DNA from: Fulvivirga maritima
GTDB lineage: Bacteria; Bacteroidota; Bacteroidia; Cytophagales; Cyclobacteriaceae
Direction of reading: 5' to 3'
Assembly: GCF_021389955.1 (NCBI RefSeq)
Contig: NZ_CP089980.1
Coordinates: 5,637,001-5,701,000 of the forward strand
Length of the DNA stretch: 64,000 bases
Of this stretch, positions 30,030 through 38,026 are shown one piece after another. The notes beneath the pieces are model-generated. The model was not told the origin of the DNA, made no database searches, and worked only from the letters and a program-made list of their open reading frames with translations. How positions within the stretch are numbered: the stretch's first letter is position 1; the number at the start of each line of letters is the position of its first letter. The position numbers and the translations under genes are program-made.

Positions 30030-30239
30030 AAATTGTTAAATGCAATTTTGGGCAATACTATAACACAAACTTTACCCTGTAGTTTTATTGTATAAAAAAT
30101 AGATTTGATTTTCTACACACTTTTTCAATATTAGCCATTCCGAGAGACTTCATGCTTCCCTAACTAACATTATTTCTAAAACTATAATTGATAGCATCAT
30201 TATTGAATAAGCATATGATTAGAAAAGAGATGAAAGAAA

Positions 30240-30602
30240 ATGAAAAAGAGAGTATTAATTTGCGATAACGACCCAGATATAGTAGAACTTGTTAGTTTAA
30301 TCCTTAAAAGGAAGGGTTATGATGTTTTTTCTTCTGACAACTGTAATAAAGTAAACCAAAAAATAGAGAAATATCACCCTGATCTGATCATAATGGATTT
30401 ATGGATTCCTGATTTAGGTGGAGAGAAAGCCACAGAATTGTTGAAAAATTCCACCGACTATAAACATATCCCGGTGGTTATACTTTCTGCAAATAATGAA
30501 ATTGCCAACATAGCCAAGCGCAGTGGTGCGGAAGATTATTTAGCAAAGCCTTTTCATATAGAAACACTGGTAAAAAAGGTTAATCAATATATAGCCGCTT
30601 AG
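30240..30602 (+). CDS. Single-domain response regulator paired with hybrid kinase 3
   Basis: 120 residues, receiver only. D9 and D11 form the acidic pair in ICDNDPD, D53 in IMDLWIPDLGGE is the phosphoacceptor and K103 in LAKPF the conserved Lys. It shares MDLWIPD(I/L)GGE with the regulator at 18126-18482, so the two are paralogues and each lies next to a CheB-CheR-kinase hybrid. Here the gene is divergent from its kinase, with a 210-base intergenic region that presumably holds both promoters. Its end overlaps the mlaD stop by four bases in convergent orientation. Confidence 0.88.
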   Translation: MKKRVLICDNDPDIVELVSLILKRKGYDVFSSDNCNKVNQKIEKYHPDLIIMDLWIPDLGGEKATELLKNSTDYKHIPVVILSANNEIANIAKRSGAEDYLAKPFHIETLVKKVNQYIAA

Positions 30603-31570
30603 TCGTCTTCCTTCTTATCCTTGTCCTTTTTAGAGAAGAGGTTAAGCAGCCAGCTATCATTGACGGTCTTCATGACTTCATCAAGATCTTCTGTTCCTTT
30701 TTTAACATTTATTATAGTTTGCTCCAGATCCTTAGCTACAGTACTATCATTGAGTAATTTGTCAATTGCCCCTTTGCTATTATTAAGCTTAAGCATAAAC
30801 TCTTTGAGCTCACGGCTAGCTACAGCTATGCTTTCTCCGGCCACATAGACGGAATCAAGCGTATAGTCTATTTGATTTCCCCAAGTACTATCAGAAAGTG
30901 CTCTGGCTATTAAACCATTTCCATGATTTACCTGGTAGGCAGCTCTTTCTACCTCACGTGTAATGCCTGCGGCGTGTTTAGAACTTTCCTCTAAAGAAGC
31001 TACCATTGAGGTAACTCTTTGAGCCATGGAGGTATCTGAAACCACTTTACCTAACAGACCTTCTGCATTTTTTATTTGATTACTAATAGTGAGCAGGTTA
31101 GCCGTTAAATCCTGTGCATTATCAGAGGTTTGCTTAAATGAAGCCACCACATCATCAAGGCTTACTGGTTCTTTACTTTTCAATTCATCATCCTGAGCTA
31201 TGCTTTTTGACTGTGCTCCACCAGCCGATATACTTACTATTTTATTGCCCATAAGCCCATCAGACACTATGGAAGCAAAGGCATCTTCTTTAATAAACTG
31301 AGCTGATTCTTTATTAATGAGTAACACGGCACGAACCGTAGAGTCAGTAGCAATTTCTATATCTTTAACCGTACCCACTTTTATGCCCGAAAAACGCACA
31401 TTATTTCCTGGTTGCAAACCACTTACATTTTTAAAGGTAGTGGTTATACGCACTTTATCTCCAAAGAGCTGCTGCTGGCTCCCTAAAAAATAAACCATCC
31501 CAATAAAAAACGCTATGCCTATTACTATAAATACGCCTAGCCTAATATCCCTTTTTACGTTCTTTTCCAT
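30599..31570 (-). CDS. mlaD: MlaD-type MCE substrate-binding protein of a lipid ABC transporter
   Basis: 323 residues. One N-terminal transmembrane helix (about residues 12-30, GVFIVIGIAFFIGMVYFLG), then the MCE domain (about 38-120) with NVSGLQPGNNVRFSGIKVGTVKDI, the classic MCE core. Residues 140-320 are a long helical tail with repeated turns (EDLDEVMKTVNDSW). MCE proteins form hexameric rings that pass phospholipid between inner and outer membranes. It is the third gene of the order sodC-mlaE-mlaF-mlaD, with 15 bases to the ATPase gene. No separate mlaC or mlaB is nearby, which is common in Bacteroidota. Ends convergent with the regulator at 30240. Confidence 0.88.
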   Translation of the reverse strand: MEKNVKRDIRLGVFIVIGIAFFIGMVYFLGSQQQLFGDKVRITTTFKNVSGLQPGNNVRFSGIKVGTVKDIEIATDSTVRAVLLINKESAQFIKEDAFASIVSDGLMGNKIVSISAGGAQSKSIAQDDELKSKEPVSLDDVVASFKQTSDNAQDLTANLLTISNQIKNAEGLLGKVVSDTSMAQRVTSMVASLEESSKHAAGITREVERAAYQVNHGNGLIARALSDSTWGNQIDYTLDSVYVAGESIAVASRELKEFMLKLNNSKGAIDKLLNDSTVAKDLEQTIINVKKGTEDLDEVMKTVNDSWLLNLFSKKDKDKKEDD

Positions 31571-31585
31571 TTTTTCGGGTTCAAA

Positions 31586-32320
31586 TCATTCAAAAAAGTT
31601 CTTTAACCATGGGTCATCATCATTGCTCAACTCATCATAAGATCCTTCAAAGGCAAAAATGCCATCTTTAACTACTTTCATTCTGTTAGCTGTAATTTGA
31701 GCACACTTCATATCGTGTGTTATTATAACTGATGACATATTATATTTGTCTTGCATCTCTAATATGAGATTACTAATTTCTTTTGCCGTAGCAGGGTCTA
31801 AACCTGTAGTGGGTTCATCATAAAGCATGATTTCTGGTTGCAGAATCAAGGTTCTGGCCAGAGCTATTCGTTTATTCATTCCCCCAGACAGCTCAGAAGG
31901 CATCTGTTTTCTGGTATCTTCCAAACCTACATTCTCCAGTGCCTCTTCTATTCTATTTTCTATTTCATCCTTATCTGGCTTGTTAGGCAATCTTTCTAAT
32001 GGAAATCGCATGTTTTCCTCTACAGTCATAGAATCATATAAAGCCCCGCCCTGAAAAAGAAAGCCTACTCTTCTACGATATTCATTGAGTTCATCTTCTT
32101 TATGCAAGGCCCGTATGTCAGTTCCTAACACCTGAATATCACCTTCATCCGGTTCTATAAGCTTTACTATACATTTAATAAGTACCGATTTGCCTACACC
32201 GCTTTGGCCTAATACCACCAGGTTTTCACCTTTATTAAGATCAAAGTCTATTCCTTTTAAGATAGCATTACCATCAAATGCTTTTTTTAAACCTGATACC
32301 GATATTGCTTTTTCTTCCAT
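31586..32320 (-). CDS. mlaF: MlaF-type ABC transporter ATPase
   Basis: 244 residues, the normal length of an Mla ATPase. Walker A is GQSGVGKS (residues 38-45), the signature motif ELSGGMNKRIALAR near 140-155, Walker B is IMLYDEP with the catalytic Glu, and the switch His is in SSVIITHDMK. The Q-loop is LFQGGALYDSMTVEENM. It energises lipid transport with the permease encoded immediately upstream; the mlaE stop and this ATG are one base apart, which argues for tight coupling. Cytoplasmic subunit of the MlaFEBD-type complex, here without an obvious MlaB. Confidence 0.92.
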   Translation of the reverse strand: MEEKAISVSGLKKAFDGNAILKGIDFDLNKGENLVVLGQSGVGKSVLIKCIVKLIEPDEGDIQVLGTDIRALHKEDELNEYRRRVGFLFQGGALYDSMTVEENMRFPLERLPNKPDKDEIENRIEEALENVGLEDTRKQMPSELSGGMNKRIALARTLILQPEIMLYDEPTTGLDPATAKEISNLILEMQDKYNMSSVIITHDMKCAQITANRMKVVKDGIFAFEGSYDELSNDDDPWLKNFFE

Positions 32321-32321
32321 A

Positions 32322-33098
32322 TCAAATAAACAATTGGGTAAGTTGCACGGCCATCAGATCTATAACAAAAACAAACATAGAAGATACTACTACCGCCCTG
32401 TTAGCGGCATTTCCTACTCCAGTGGTACCTTTTGAGGCATTTACTCCTTCATAGCACCCTATAATACCAATAGCAAAACCAAAGAAAAACGTTTTTAGCA
32501 CTGCAGGTATGATATCGCTAAAAACTAAGGCCTCTAAAGACTGATGATAAAACAACTGCACGCTTACATCACCTTCCAGGTTAACTCCCACGTATGAACC
32601 TATCAATGAGACAGCATCAGCATAAAACACCAGTACGGGTAACATGAGTGAGGTAGCTACTACTCTGGACACCACTAAATAATTAAAGGCATTTGCTCCA
32701 GACACTGTCATAGCATCTATCTGCTCTGTAACTTTCATAGAGCCCAGCTCTGCACCAATTCCGGAGCCCACTTTACCTGCACACACCAAGGCGGTAAGTA
32801 CAGGACCTATCTCTCTGATGATAGAAATGGAGACCATAGCCGGCAGCCAGCTCTCTGCACCAAATTGCTCCAGCGTAGGTTTAGTTTGGAGAGTCATTAC
32901 CATGCCTATTATAAAGCCTGTGGTAGTAACCAAAAATAGAGATTGATAGCCTAGCTTGTAGGCTTGATTAATAGTTTCTCTAATTTCTAGAGGACCCCTA
33001 AAAATTTGCCGGAAAAAAAGCGCTGTATAGCGCCCTATTCCGGCAATATTAATGAGGAATTTCTGTAAAGAATCAGGTAATGATCCTGTTATTTTCAT
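32322..33098 (-). CDS. mlaE: MlaE-type lipid transport permease
   Basis: 258 residues with about six membrane helices. The permease signature SISIIREIGPVLTALVCAGKVGSGIGAE (shown in part: REIGPVLTALVCAG and KVGSGIGAELGSMKVTEQID) identifies MlaE/TTG2B. It forms the membrane channel that works with the ATPase and MCE protein to keep lipid asymmetry of the outer membrane. The start ATG lies 9 bases after the sodC stop, so all four genes probably share one transcript. Confidence 0.9.
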   Translation of the reverse strand: MKITGSLPDSLQKFLINIAGIGRYTALFFRQIFRGPLEIRETINQAYKLGYQSLFLVTTTGFIIGMVMTLQTKPTLEQFGAESWLPAMVSISIIREIGPVLTALVCAGKVGSGIGAELGSMKVTEQIDAMTVSGANAFNYLVVSRVVATSLMLPVLVFYADAVSLIGSYVGVNLEGDVSVQLFYHQSLEALVFSDIIPAVLKTFFFGFAIGIIGCYEGVNASKGTTGVGNAANRAVVVSSMFVFVIDLMAVQLTQLFI

Positions 33099-33107
33099 TT
33101 TTTATAA

Positions 33108-33713
33108 TTACTCGGCATTAATTACACCACAACCGATTCTTGCTCCGGCAGCACCTGAAGGCTGAGAAGTAAAATCATCTGCTCCGGCATGGATAATTAC
33201 CGCTTTACCTACCACATTAGAGTTTACTTCACCACCAATGCTCCAATCTTTGGCCACAATAGATAAAGATCCTTTGCCATCTTCTCCTACTGTCATGTTG
33301 CCTATATCACCTTTATGGAAAGTTTCTGAACCTCTTTTACCATGATCTACGCCTGTAGGATTCCAGTGACCACCAGCAGACTTACCATCAGGAGCACTAC
33401 AATCTCCTTTTTCATGAATATGCACTGCATGCTCTCCCGGAGTAGCATTTTCTACATTTATTTCAAATTGAATACCTTCTGGAGTTTCAGTAAAGGTGGC
33501 TGTTCCGGTAATTTCACTATCAGATTTAGCTTCGATCATAGCTGTGGCCACTTTCATCTCCACTTGCTCTGTAACCGTTTCAGTCATGCCTGTATCTTCG
33601 GTCTCTTCCATAGTGTCAATATTACCACTATCTTTATCTTTAGTACCCGGGCTACAAGCTACTACAGAAACGGCAATACCTGTAGCTAAAAAAAAGCTTC
33701 TTAATTTTCTCAT
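33108..33713 (-). CDS. sodC: Cu,Zn superoxide dismutase, lipoprotein
   Basis: 201 residues. The N-terminus is a lipoprotein signal ending in VVAC (C20 would be acylated), followed by about 30 acidic, Thr-rich linker residues. The SodC fold begins near residue 50. Metal ligands are visible: AVHIHEKGDC (two Cu His), GGHWNP and the zinc-loop His/Asp of DHGKRG and FHKGDIGN, then VVGKAVIIHAGADDF with the last Cu His, and the active-site Arg in GARIGCGVI. The Cys pair in GDC and GCGVI form the conserved disulfide. It removes superoxide in the periplasm. First gene of the operon with mlaE, mlaF and mlaD. Confidence 0.92.
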   Translation of the reverse strand: MRKLRSFFLATGIAVSVVACSPGTKDKDSGNIDTMEETEDTGMTETVTEQVEMKVATAMIEAKSDSEITGTATFTETPEGIQFEINVENATPGEHAVHIHEKGDCSAPDGKSAGGHWNPTGVDHGKRGSETFHKGDIGNMTVGEDGKGSLSIVAKDWSIGGEVNSNVVGKAVIIHAGADDFTSQPSGAAGARIGCGVINAE

Positions 33714-33945
33714 AATAATTCTCTTTTAGTTGGTTAATTTTTACTCATTACCCATCAGCTCCCTTCATTATCACTATTTATTTTTATGCTCATGAGTAAC
33801 ATCTAAGAAATGCGCTCACCCCCGTTTTTGTTATTACACAGTCCCTTTTTTTTGCTTTATCAGGGTCAGTAAAATTCAGTTAGTAACTAAAGCATTTTCT
33901 ATTCTCAATAAAAACAGACTACTTTGCGTTTTCTCCTAAAGACAT
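33714..33945. promoter_or_regulatory. Divergent intergenic region with promoters inferred
   Basis: About 230 AT-rich bases between the divergent sodC operon and the plus-strand lipoprotein gene. It must hold the promoters of both units. I see no single clear TAnnTTTG element in the part I inspected, so this is positional inference only. Confidence 0.3.
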
Positions 33946-34257
33946 TTGAAAAGACTCATTTACATATCAGTTATTATTTTCATGCTGCTTATAGCATGCA
34001 ACAGCGCCAAGTACACTACGGTGAAGCATGTGAAGCCAGTAAATAGGCATCGTTTTTTTAATAGAAAAGGTGACAAAGGCAAAAAGAGAGTAAAATATGT
34101 TAAAGTGAAGATCTTAAAAAAATCACCTACCGTAAAACCTAAAAAGTCTAAACCTCCCAAAAAGAAAAAAGAGAAAAACACAGAAGAATTAGCACCATCA
34201 GATTCTACACAACTTGAGTCTATACCCAATGAACCAGACAGCACAGGACTACATTAA
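33946..34257 (+). CDS. Small basic lipoprotein of unknown function
   Basis: 103 residues from a TTG start. The N-terminus MKRLIYISVIIFMLLIACNS is a lipoprotein signal, with the lipobox LIAC and acylated Cys at 18. The mature part is strongly basic (KSPTVKPKKSKPPKKKKEK), ending in a Glu/Asp/Ser-rich tail. No family is recognised, and the Lys/Pro-rich stretch looks disordered. No ATG is available upstream and the TTG places the signal peptide correctly. It overlaps the TPR gene that starts inside it at 34229 by 29 bases, so the two are coupled. Confidence 0.6.
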   Translation: MKRLIYISVIIFMLLIACNSAKYTTVKHVKPVNRHRFFNRKGDKGKKRVKYVKVKILKKSPTVKPKKSKPPKKKKEKNTEELAPSDSTQLESIPNEPDSTGLH

Positions 34258-34978
34258 TGAGGGAGTAATGCTCTCTAAACAAAATGACTTTGCTACGGCC
34301 ATAGAAAAATACAGCCATGCCCTAAGCATTAATCCTGGACAGGCCGAAGCTTTATACAACCGAGCCAAATGCTATGTAAAACTACAGCAGGTAGAAAAGG
34401 CTCTGCAAGACTTTGATACCCTCATAGAGCATCATAACTCAGTAGCCTTCTATTATAGTGAACGAGCTGTAGTAAGGCACTTGAACAAACAAAATGATAA
34501 GGCCATGGAAGATCTGGACAAAGCCGTGGAGCTAGAACCAGATAAACCTTTCCGATACTCCAGTCGTGCTTTTATAAAAGAAAAAATGGGAGATCTACAG
34601 GGTGCATTGGCAGATTATGAAAAAACCATTAGCCTAGATCCTGAAGACGCCATTGCTTTTAATAATAAAGGATTAGTAGAAGAGCAACTCGGCTACATGG
34701 AACAGTCCAAACAGAGCTTCCATCAGGCTGATTCACTAGAACCTAAAAAAGCCTCTCAAAAGCAAGTATCTATACCTGAACCGCGCAAAGAGCCGGTTAA
34801 AAAGGTAAATATTGAGCAAAAGCAAAAAACCACTTCTATTGAAGTAGAAAAAGGTGAAGAGCCTAAACTGACTATAAAAGGATACTTCCAACAGATAAAA
34901 AGATTAATCTCTGACTCTGAAGAAAGAAAGCAGTTTAAAAACTTTATAAAGGATACTTTATCAGGCAATAAAGACTAA
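34229..34978 (+). CDS. Small TPR-repeat protein
   Basis: 249 residues. It starts at ATG 34229 (MNQTAQDYINEGVML); a TTG at 34214 would add five residues. Residues about 1-160 contain four tetratricopeptide repeats (AIEKYSHALSINPG, ALQDFDTLIEHHN, AMEDLDKAVELEPD and ALADYEKTISLDPE). The last third is charged and ends RKQFKNFIKDTLSGNKD. There is no signal peptide, so the protein is probably cytoplasmic, or attached to its partner encoded by the overlapping lipoprotein gene. Its function is as an adaptor. The stop overlaps the convergent TetR gene by four bases. Confidence 0.75.
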   Translation: MNQTAQDYINEGVMLSKQNDFATAIEKYSHALSINPGQAEALYNRAKCYVKLQQVEKALQDFDTLIEHHNSVAFYYSERAVVRHLNKQNDKAMEDLDKAVELEPDKPFRYSSRAFIKEKMGDLQGALADYEKTISLDPEDAIAFNNKGLVEEQLGYMEQSKQSFHQADSLEPKKASQKQVSIPEPRKEPVKKVNIEQKQKTTSIEVEKGEEPKLTIKGYFQQIKRLISDSEERKQFKNFIKDTLSGNKD

Positions 34979-35610
34979 TTCAATCCTCTTAGGACTGTAT
35001 CAATATTCTTCCTGAAAAAGATCTTCAAAGGTTTTATTTGAGCCATATGTGAGCGTACTATTGAGCCATAAAGAATCGACACAAACAGATTAGCAAGCTC
35101 AGTAGTATCACTAATGGTAGTTATTTCCTTATGAAAGATAGCTTCAAGCACAAACTTTTCCATCATCTGAGGTATTGACAAAATCTCTATGCTGCTGAGA
35201 CTTTCCTCATTAGGGTAAAGCAATGCCCGCTCCACAGGCCTTAAAGGATAAGGTGATGGCGGCCGGTTTAGCCCCATAAAATAGCTGATCAGGCTCAGGA
35301 TTAATCCCGGATTCTTGTCTATTGTTTCTGCCATTTTATCAAAAACATAATAAACAGCCTCCAGTCCTTCTCTGGGTGAATGGTATAACTCTATGGCTCT
35401 GTCAAGACACCATATTCTTAAGTAATATAGTAACACATCGTCTTTCTGTGGAAAATACTTAAAAAATGTTACCTTAGATACTCCTGCTTTTTCACAGATA
35501 TCATCGACATACAGTTCAGCGAATGAGCCTTTACCGACTAGCTGTTTAGAAGCAATTAAAATATCTAATTTTATTTTGGCGGATTTACGCTCTCTTAGAC
35601 CTACTTCCAT
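34975..35610 (-). CDS. TetR-family transcriptional regulator
   Basis: 211 residues. The N-terminal helix-turn-helix (about residues 9-55) is recognisable in KLDILIASKQLVGKGSFAEL, DICEKAGVSKVTFFKYFPQK; the KYFPQKDDVLL segment is the typical recognition-helix end. The C-terminal ligand-binding domain (70-210) is helical and divergent, with a Pro-rich SYFMGLNRPPSPYPL. It probably represses a nearby or distant gene in response to a small ligand; the target is unknown. The gene is convergent with the TPR gene and divergent from the gamma-glutamyltransferase gene, which is a plausible target. Confidence 0.85.
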   Translation of the reverse strand: MEVGLRERKSAKIKLDILIASKQLVGKGSFAELYVDDICEKAGVSKVTFFKYFPQKDDVLLYYLRIWCLDRAIELYHSPREGLEAVYYVFDKMAETIDKNPGLILSLISYFMGLNRPPSPYPLRPVERALLYPNEESLSSIEILSIPQMMEKFVLEAIFHKEITTISDTTELANLFVSILYGSIVRSHMAQIKPLKIFFRKNIDTVLRGLN

Positions 35611-35720
35611 AAAAATTTAATTGCTGAACAATATAAGTGTTATTCTTTACAAATAGCACCTAATTTTATAATTTTCACTATTAAAGGCCTATATTAAGAA
35701 AATTTATACCTCAAAATCAT

Positions 35721-37419
35721 ATGCATTCTAGAATTTACTGCCTGCTTCTAGTTATTATAGCCTTTAGCTGTAATCCCCCAGAAGCCTCCGAGTCATTACA
35801 TGTTCAGGGCACGGTAGCAGACAGTGCCATGGTAGTATCGGCGCATCCATTAGCCACTGAAGTTGGCCTTAAAATATTACATGAGGGAGGAAATGCAGTA
35901 GATGCGGCTATTGCCGTACAATTTGCGCTGGCAGTAGTGTACCCTGCAGCAGGAAATATTGGTGGTGGTGGCTTTATGATTTATCGTGACAAAGAAGGTA
36001 ACACCGATGCCCTTGACTTTAGAGAAGCAGCCCCCCTGGCAGCTCGTAGAGACATGTATTTGGATAAAAATGGAAATGTAATAGAAAACCTAAGTACACT
36101 GGGACACTTGGCTGCCGGCATACCAGGAACAGTAGATGGCATGGTAGAAGCTCATAAGAAGTATGGCTCCAAACCCTGGGAGCAACTGGTGCAGCCGGCC
36201 ATTGACTTGGCAGCTAAGGGTTTTACGCTCACCCAACATGAAGCAGAAGGCCTGAACGAAAATTACTCTAACTTCCTGGCCAATAACACCACTACCTATC
36301 AAGACTGGATTTCTGATCAATGGAAAGAAGGTGACTCCATAAAATGGCCTGATTTGGCAAAAACTCTTACCTTGATAAGAGACAACCAACGGGAAGGATT
36401 CTATGGAGGAGAAACCGCTCAGTTACTGTTAGCAGAAATGCACAGAGGTAATGGCATTATGACTTTTGAAGACCTTGAGAACTATCATGCCAGCTGGAGA
36501 ACGCCAGTAACCGGAAATTATAAAGGATATAAAGTGATTTCAATGCCTCCACCCTCTAGCGGCGGTATAGCACTCATGCAGCTTTTGTACATGACAGAAG
36601 ATTACCCATTAAAAAAATGGGGGATTTCACAGCCCCAAGTCCATTCACTATATGGCTGAAGCCGAAAAAAGAGTGTATGCTGACAGAGCTACTCACCTGG
36701 GAGACCCGGATTTTCATCTGGTACCACAAAAGGAGTTACTTAATAAGAACTATCTAAAAAACAGAATGAAGTCAGTCAATAGTGACAAGGCTACACCAAG
36801 CGATTCTATTAAAGCGGGTATGTTTAGCCCTTACGAAAGTGAAGAGACCACTCACTATTCAATAGTAGATGCTCAGGGCAATGCCGTTTCTATCACTACC
36901 ACACTCAATGGCAGCTATGGTTCAAAAGTAAGAGTGGCTGGTGCAGGTTTCTTTTTAAACAATGAAATGGATGACTTTAGCATCAAGCCTGGCACCCCTA
37001 ATATGTACGGACTTGTTGGTGGAGAAGCTAACGCCATCGCTCCTTTCAAGCGCATGCTTAGCTCTATGACTCCCACTATTCTAGAGAAAGACAACCAGCT
37101 GTTTATGGTAGTAGGCACTCCGGGAGGCAGCACTATTATCACCTCTGTTTTTCAGACTATTATTAACGTTACAGAATACGACATGAGCATGCAGGGAGCC
37201 GTAAATGCTGGCCGTTTCCATGACCAATGGCGCCCTGATAAGTTATTTATGGAAAGGAATGCTATTGATAAACGCACTGTTGACCAACTTAAAACCATGG
37301 GCTACGGTATTGATGAAAGAGGAACTATAGGTCGGGTAGACGCCATTTTAGTATTACCCAATGGCCAGCTTGAAGGAGCAGCTGATCCCCGTGGAGATGA
37401 TGAAGCCATGGGATATTAA
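35721..37419 (+). CDS. ggt: Gamma-glutamyltransferase, lipoprotein (apparent frameshift near base 36623)
   Basis: About 565 residues when joined. The signal is a lipoprotein type ([10 protein letters not shown], acylated Cys at 17). Family marks: [31 protein letters not shown] and [11 protein letters not shown]. The frame stops at 36659, and the rest ([14 protein letters not shown], then [12 protein letters not shown]) is read after loss of one G from the run of five at about 36620-36624. The autocatalytic nucleophile Thr is the first Thr of ETTHYSIVD (about residue 376), and [14 protein letters not shown] and the loop [10 protein letters not shown] follow. GGT cleaves glutathione and transfers or hydrolyses gamma-glutamyl groups in the periplasm. 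Divergent from the TetR gene. Confidence 0.9.
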
Positions 37420-37495
37420 AAGCCATTACACTTTCTATTGTTGATACTCCTCTAATTAACTAATAATTGTAATTTAGGGCTTAATTTTATAAAGC

Positions 37496-37927
37496 ATAGA
37501 TCAAATAATAGATAGCCCCGTTTCAGAGTTTCAAAAAGGTAAAATCTACAAAGACGCCGGTTTAACACTTTGTACTTTCTTGGGAGGACCGATAGTTGCT
37601 GGCTACTTACTAGCTGAAAATTTCAAAAAATTAGGCAAAAGTCATTTAGTCAGTCAAACCTGGACTTATACAATATTCTTTACTCTGGCATTATTACTCA
37701 TTTTAATATTTATTCCGGAAGACATTAATATTCCTAATATAATATTCCCTGTAATAGAAGTAGCCATAGTACGCTACCTGTTTACTTCACTCCAAAAACA
37801 AGACGCAGAGGCTTATATAGAGTCTGGTGGTGAATATTATGGATGGGGTAGAGTAATACTCATATCTTTAATAGGTTTGGTAATAACAGTGGCAGCTATT
37901 TTAGTATTATCCATTTTCTTTCTTTAG
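37496..37927 (+). CDS. Three-helix membrane protein of unknown function, likely non-ATG start
   Basis: About 143 residues if translation begins at the ATA codon at 37496. The frame is open from 37493, and no ATG, GTG or TTG lies before 37580, which is inside a clearly coding segment (DSPVSEFQKGKIYKDAGLTL). Read with ATA as Met the start would be MDQIIDSPVSEF. Three hydrophobic segments follow: LCTFLGGPIVAGYLL, FTLALLLILIFIP and ILISLIGLVITVAAILVL. I do not recognise a named family. Either an ATG was changed to ATA by mutation or error, or a rare start is used. The terminator at 37975 follows 47 bases on. Confidence 0.45.
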   Translation: MDQIIDSPVSEFQKGKIYKDAGLTLCTFLGGPIVAGYLLAENFKKLGKSHLVSQTWTYTIFFTLALLLILIFIPEDINIPNIIFPVIEVAIVRYLFTSLQKQDAEAYIESGGEYYGWGRVILISLIGLVITVAAILVLSIFFL

Positions 37928-37974
37928 GGTAAAGTAAAGGTAGCATATAATTCTACAGGATAATTTATGAGATG

Positions 37975-38012
37975 AAAAAAGGCTGGTCATTTGCGAGTGA
38001 CCAGCTTTTTTG
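37975..38012. terminator. Bidirectional terminator between convergent genes
   Basis: GCTGGTCA and TGACCAGC form a perfect 8-bp stem with a short loop, flanked by an A-tract and a T-tract, so it can serve both the membrane protein gene and the minus-strand OmpA gene. Confidence 0.85.
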
Positions 38013-38026
38013 TTTAATATCTCAAT

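Noticed and set aside
31568-31600. A T-loop-like GGTTCAAATC suggesting a tRNA
   Set aside because: No acceptor stem, D arm or anticodon arm is found around it; it lies in the mlaF-mlaD gap.
36652-37419. Independent second gamma-glutamyltransferase gene (small subunit encoded separately)
   Set aside because: GGT is made as one chain and cut at the Thr much later than this point; the split is in a G5 run and the frame joins cleanly.
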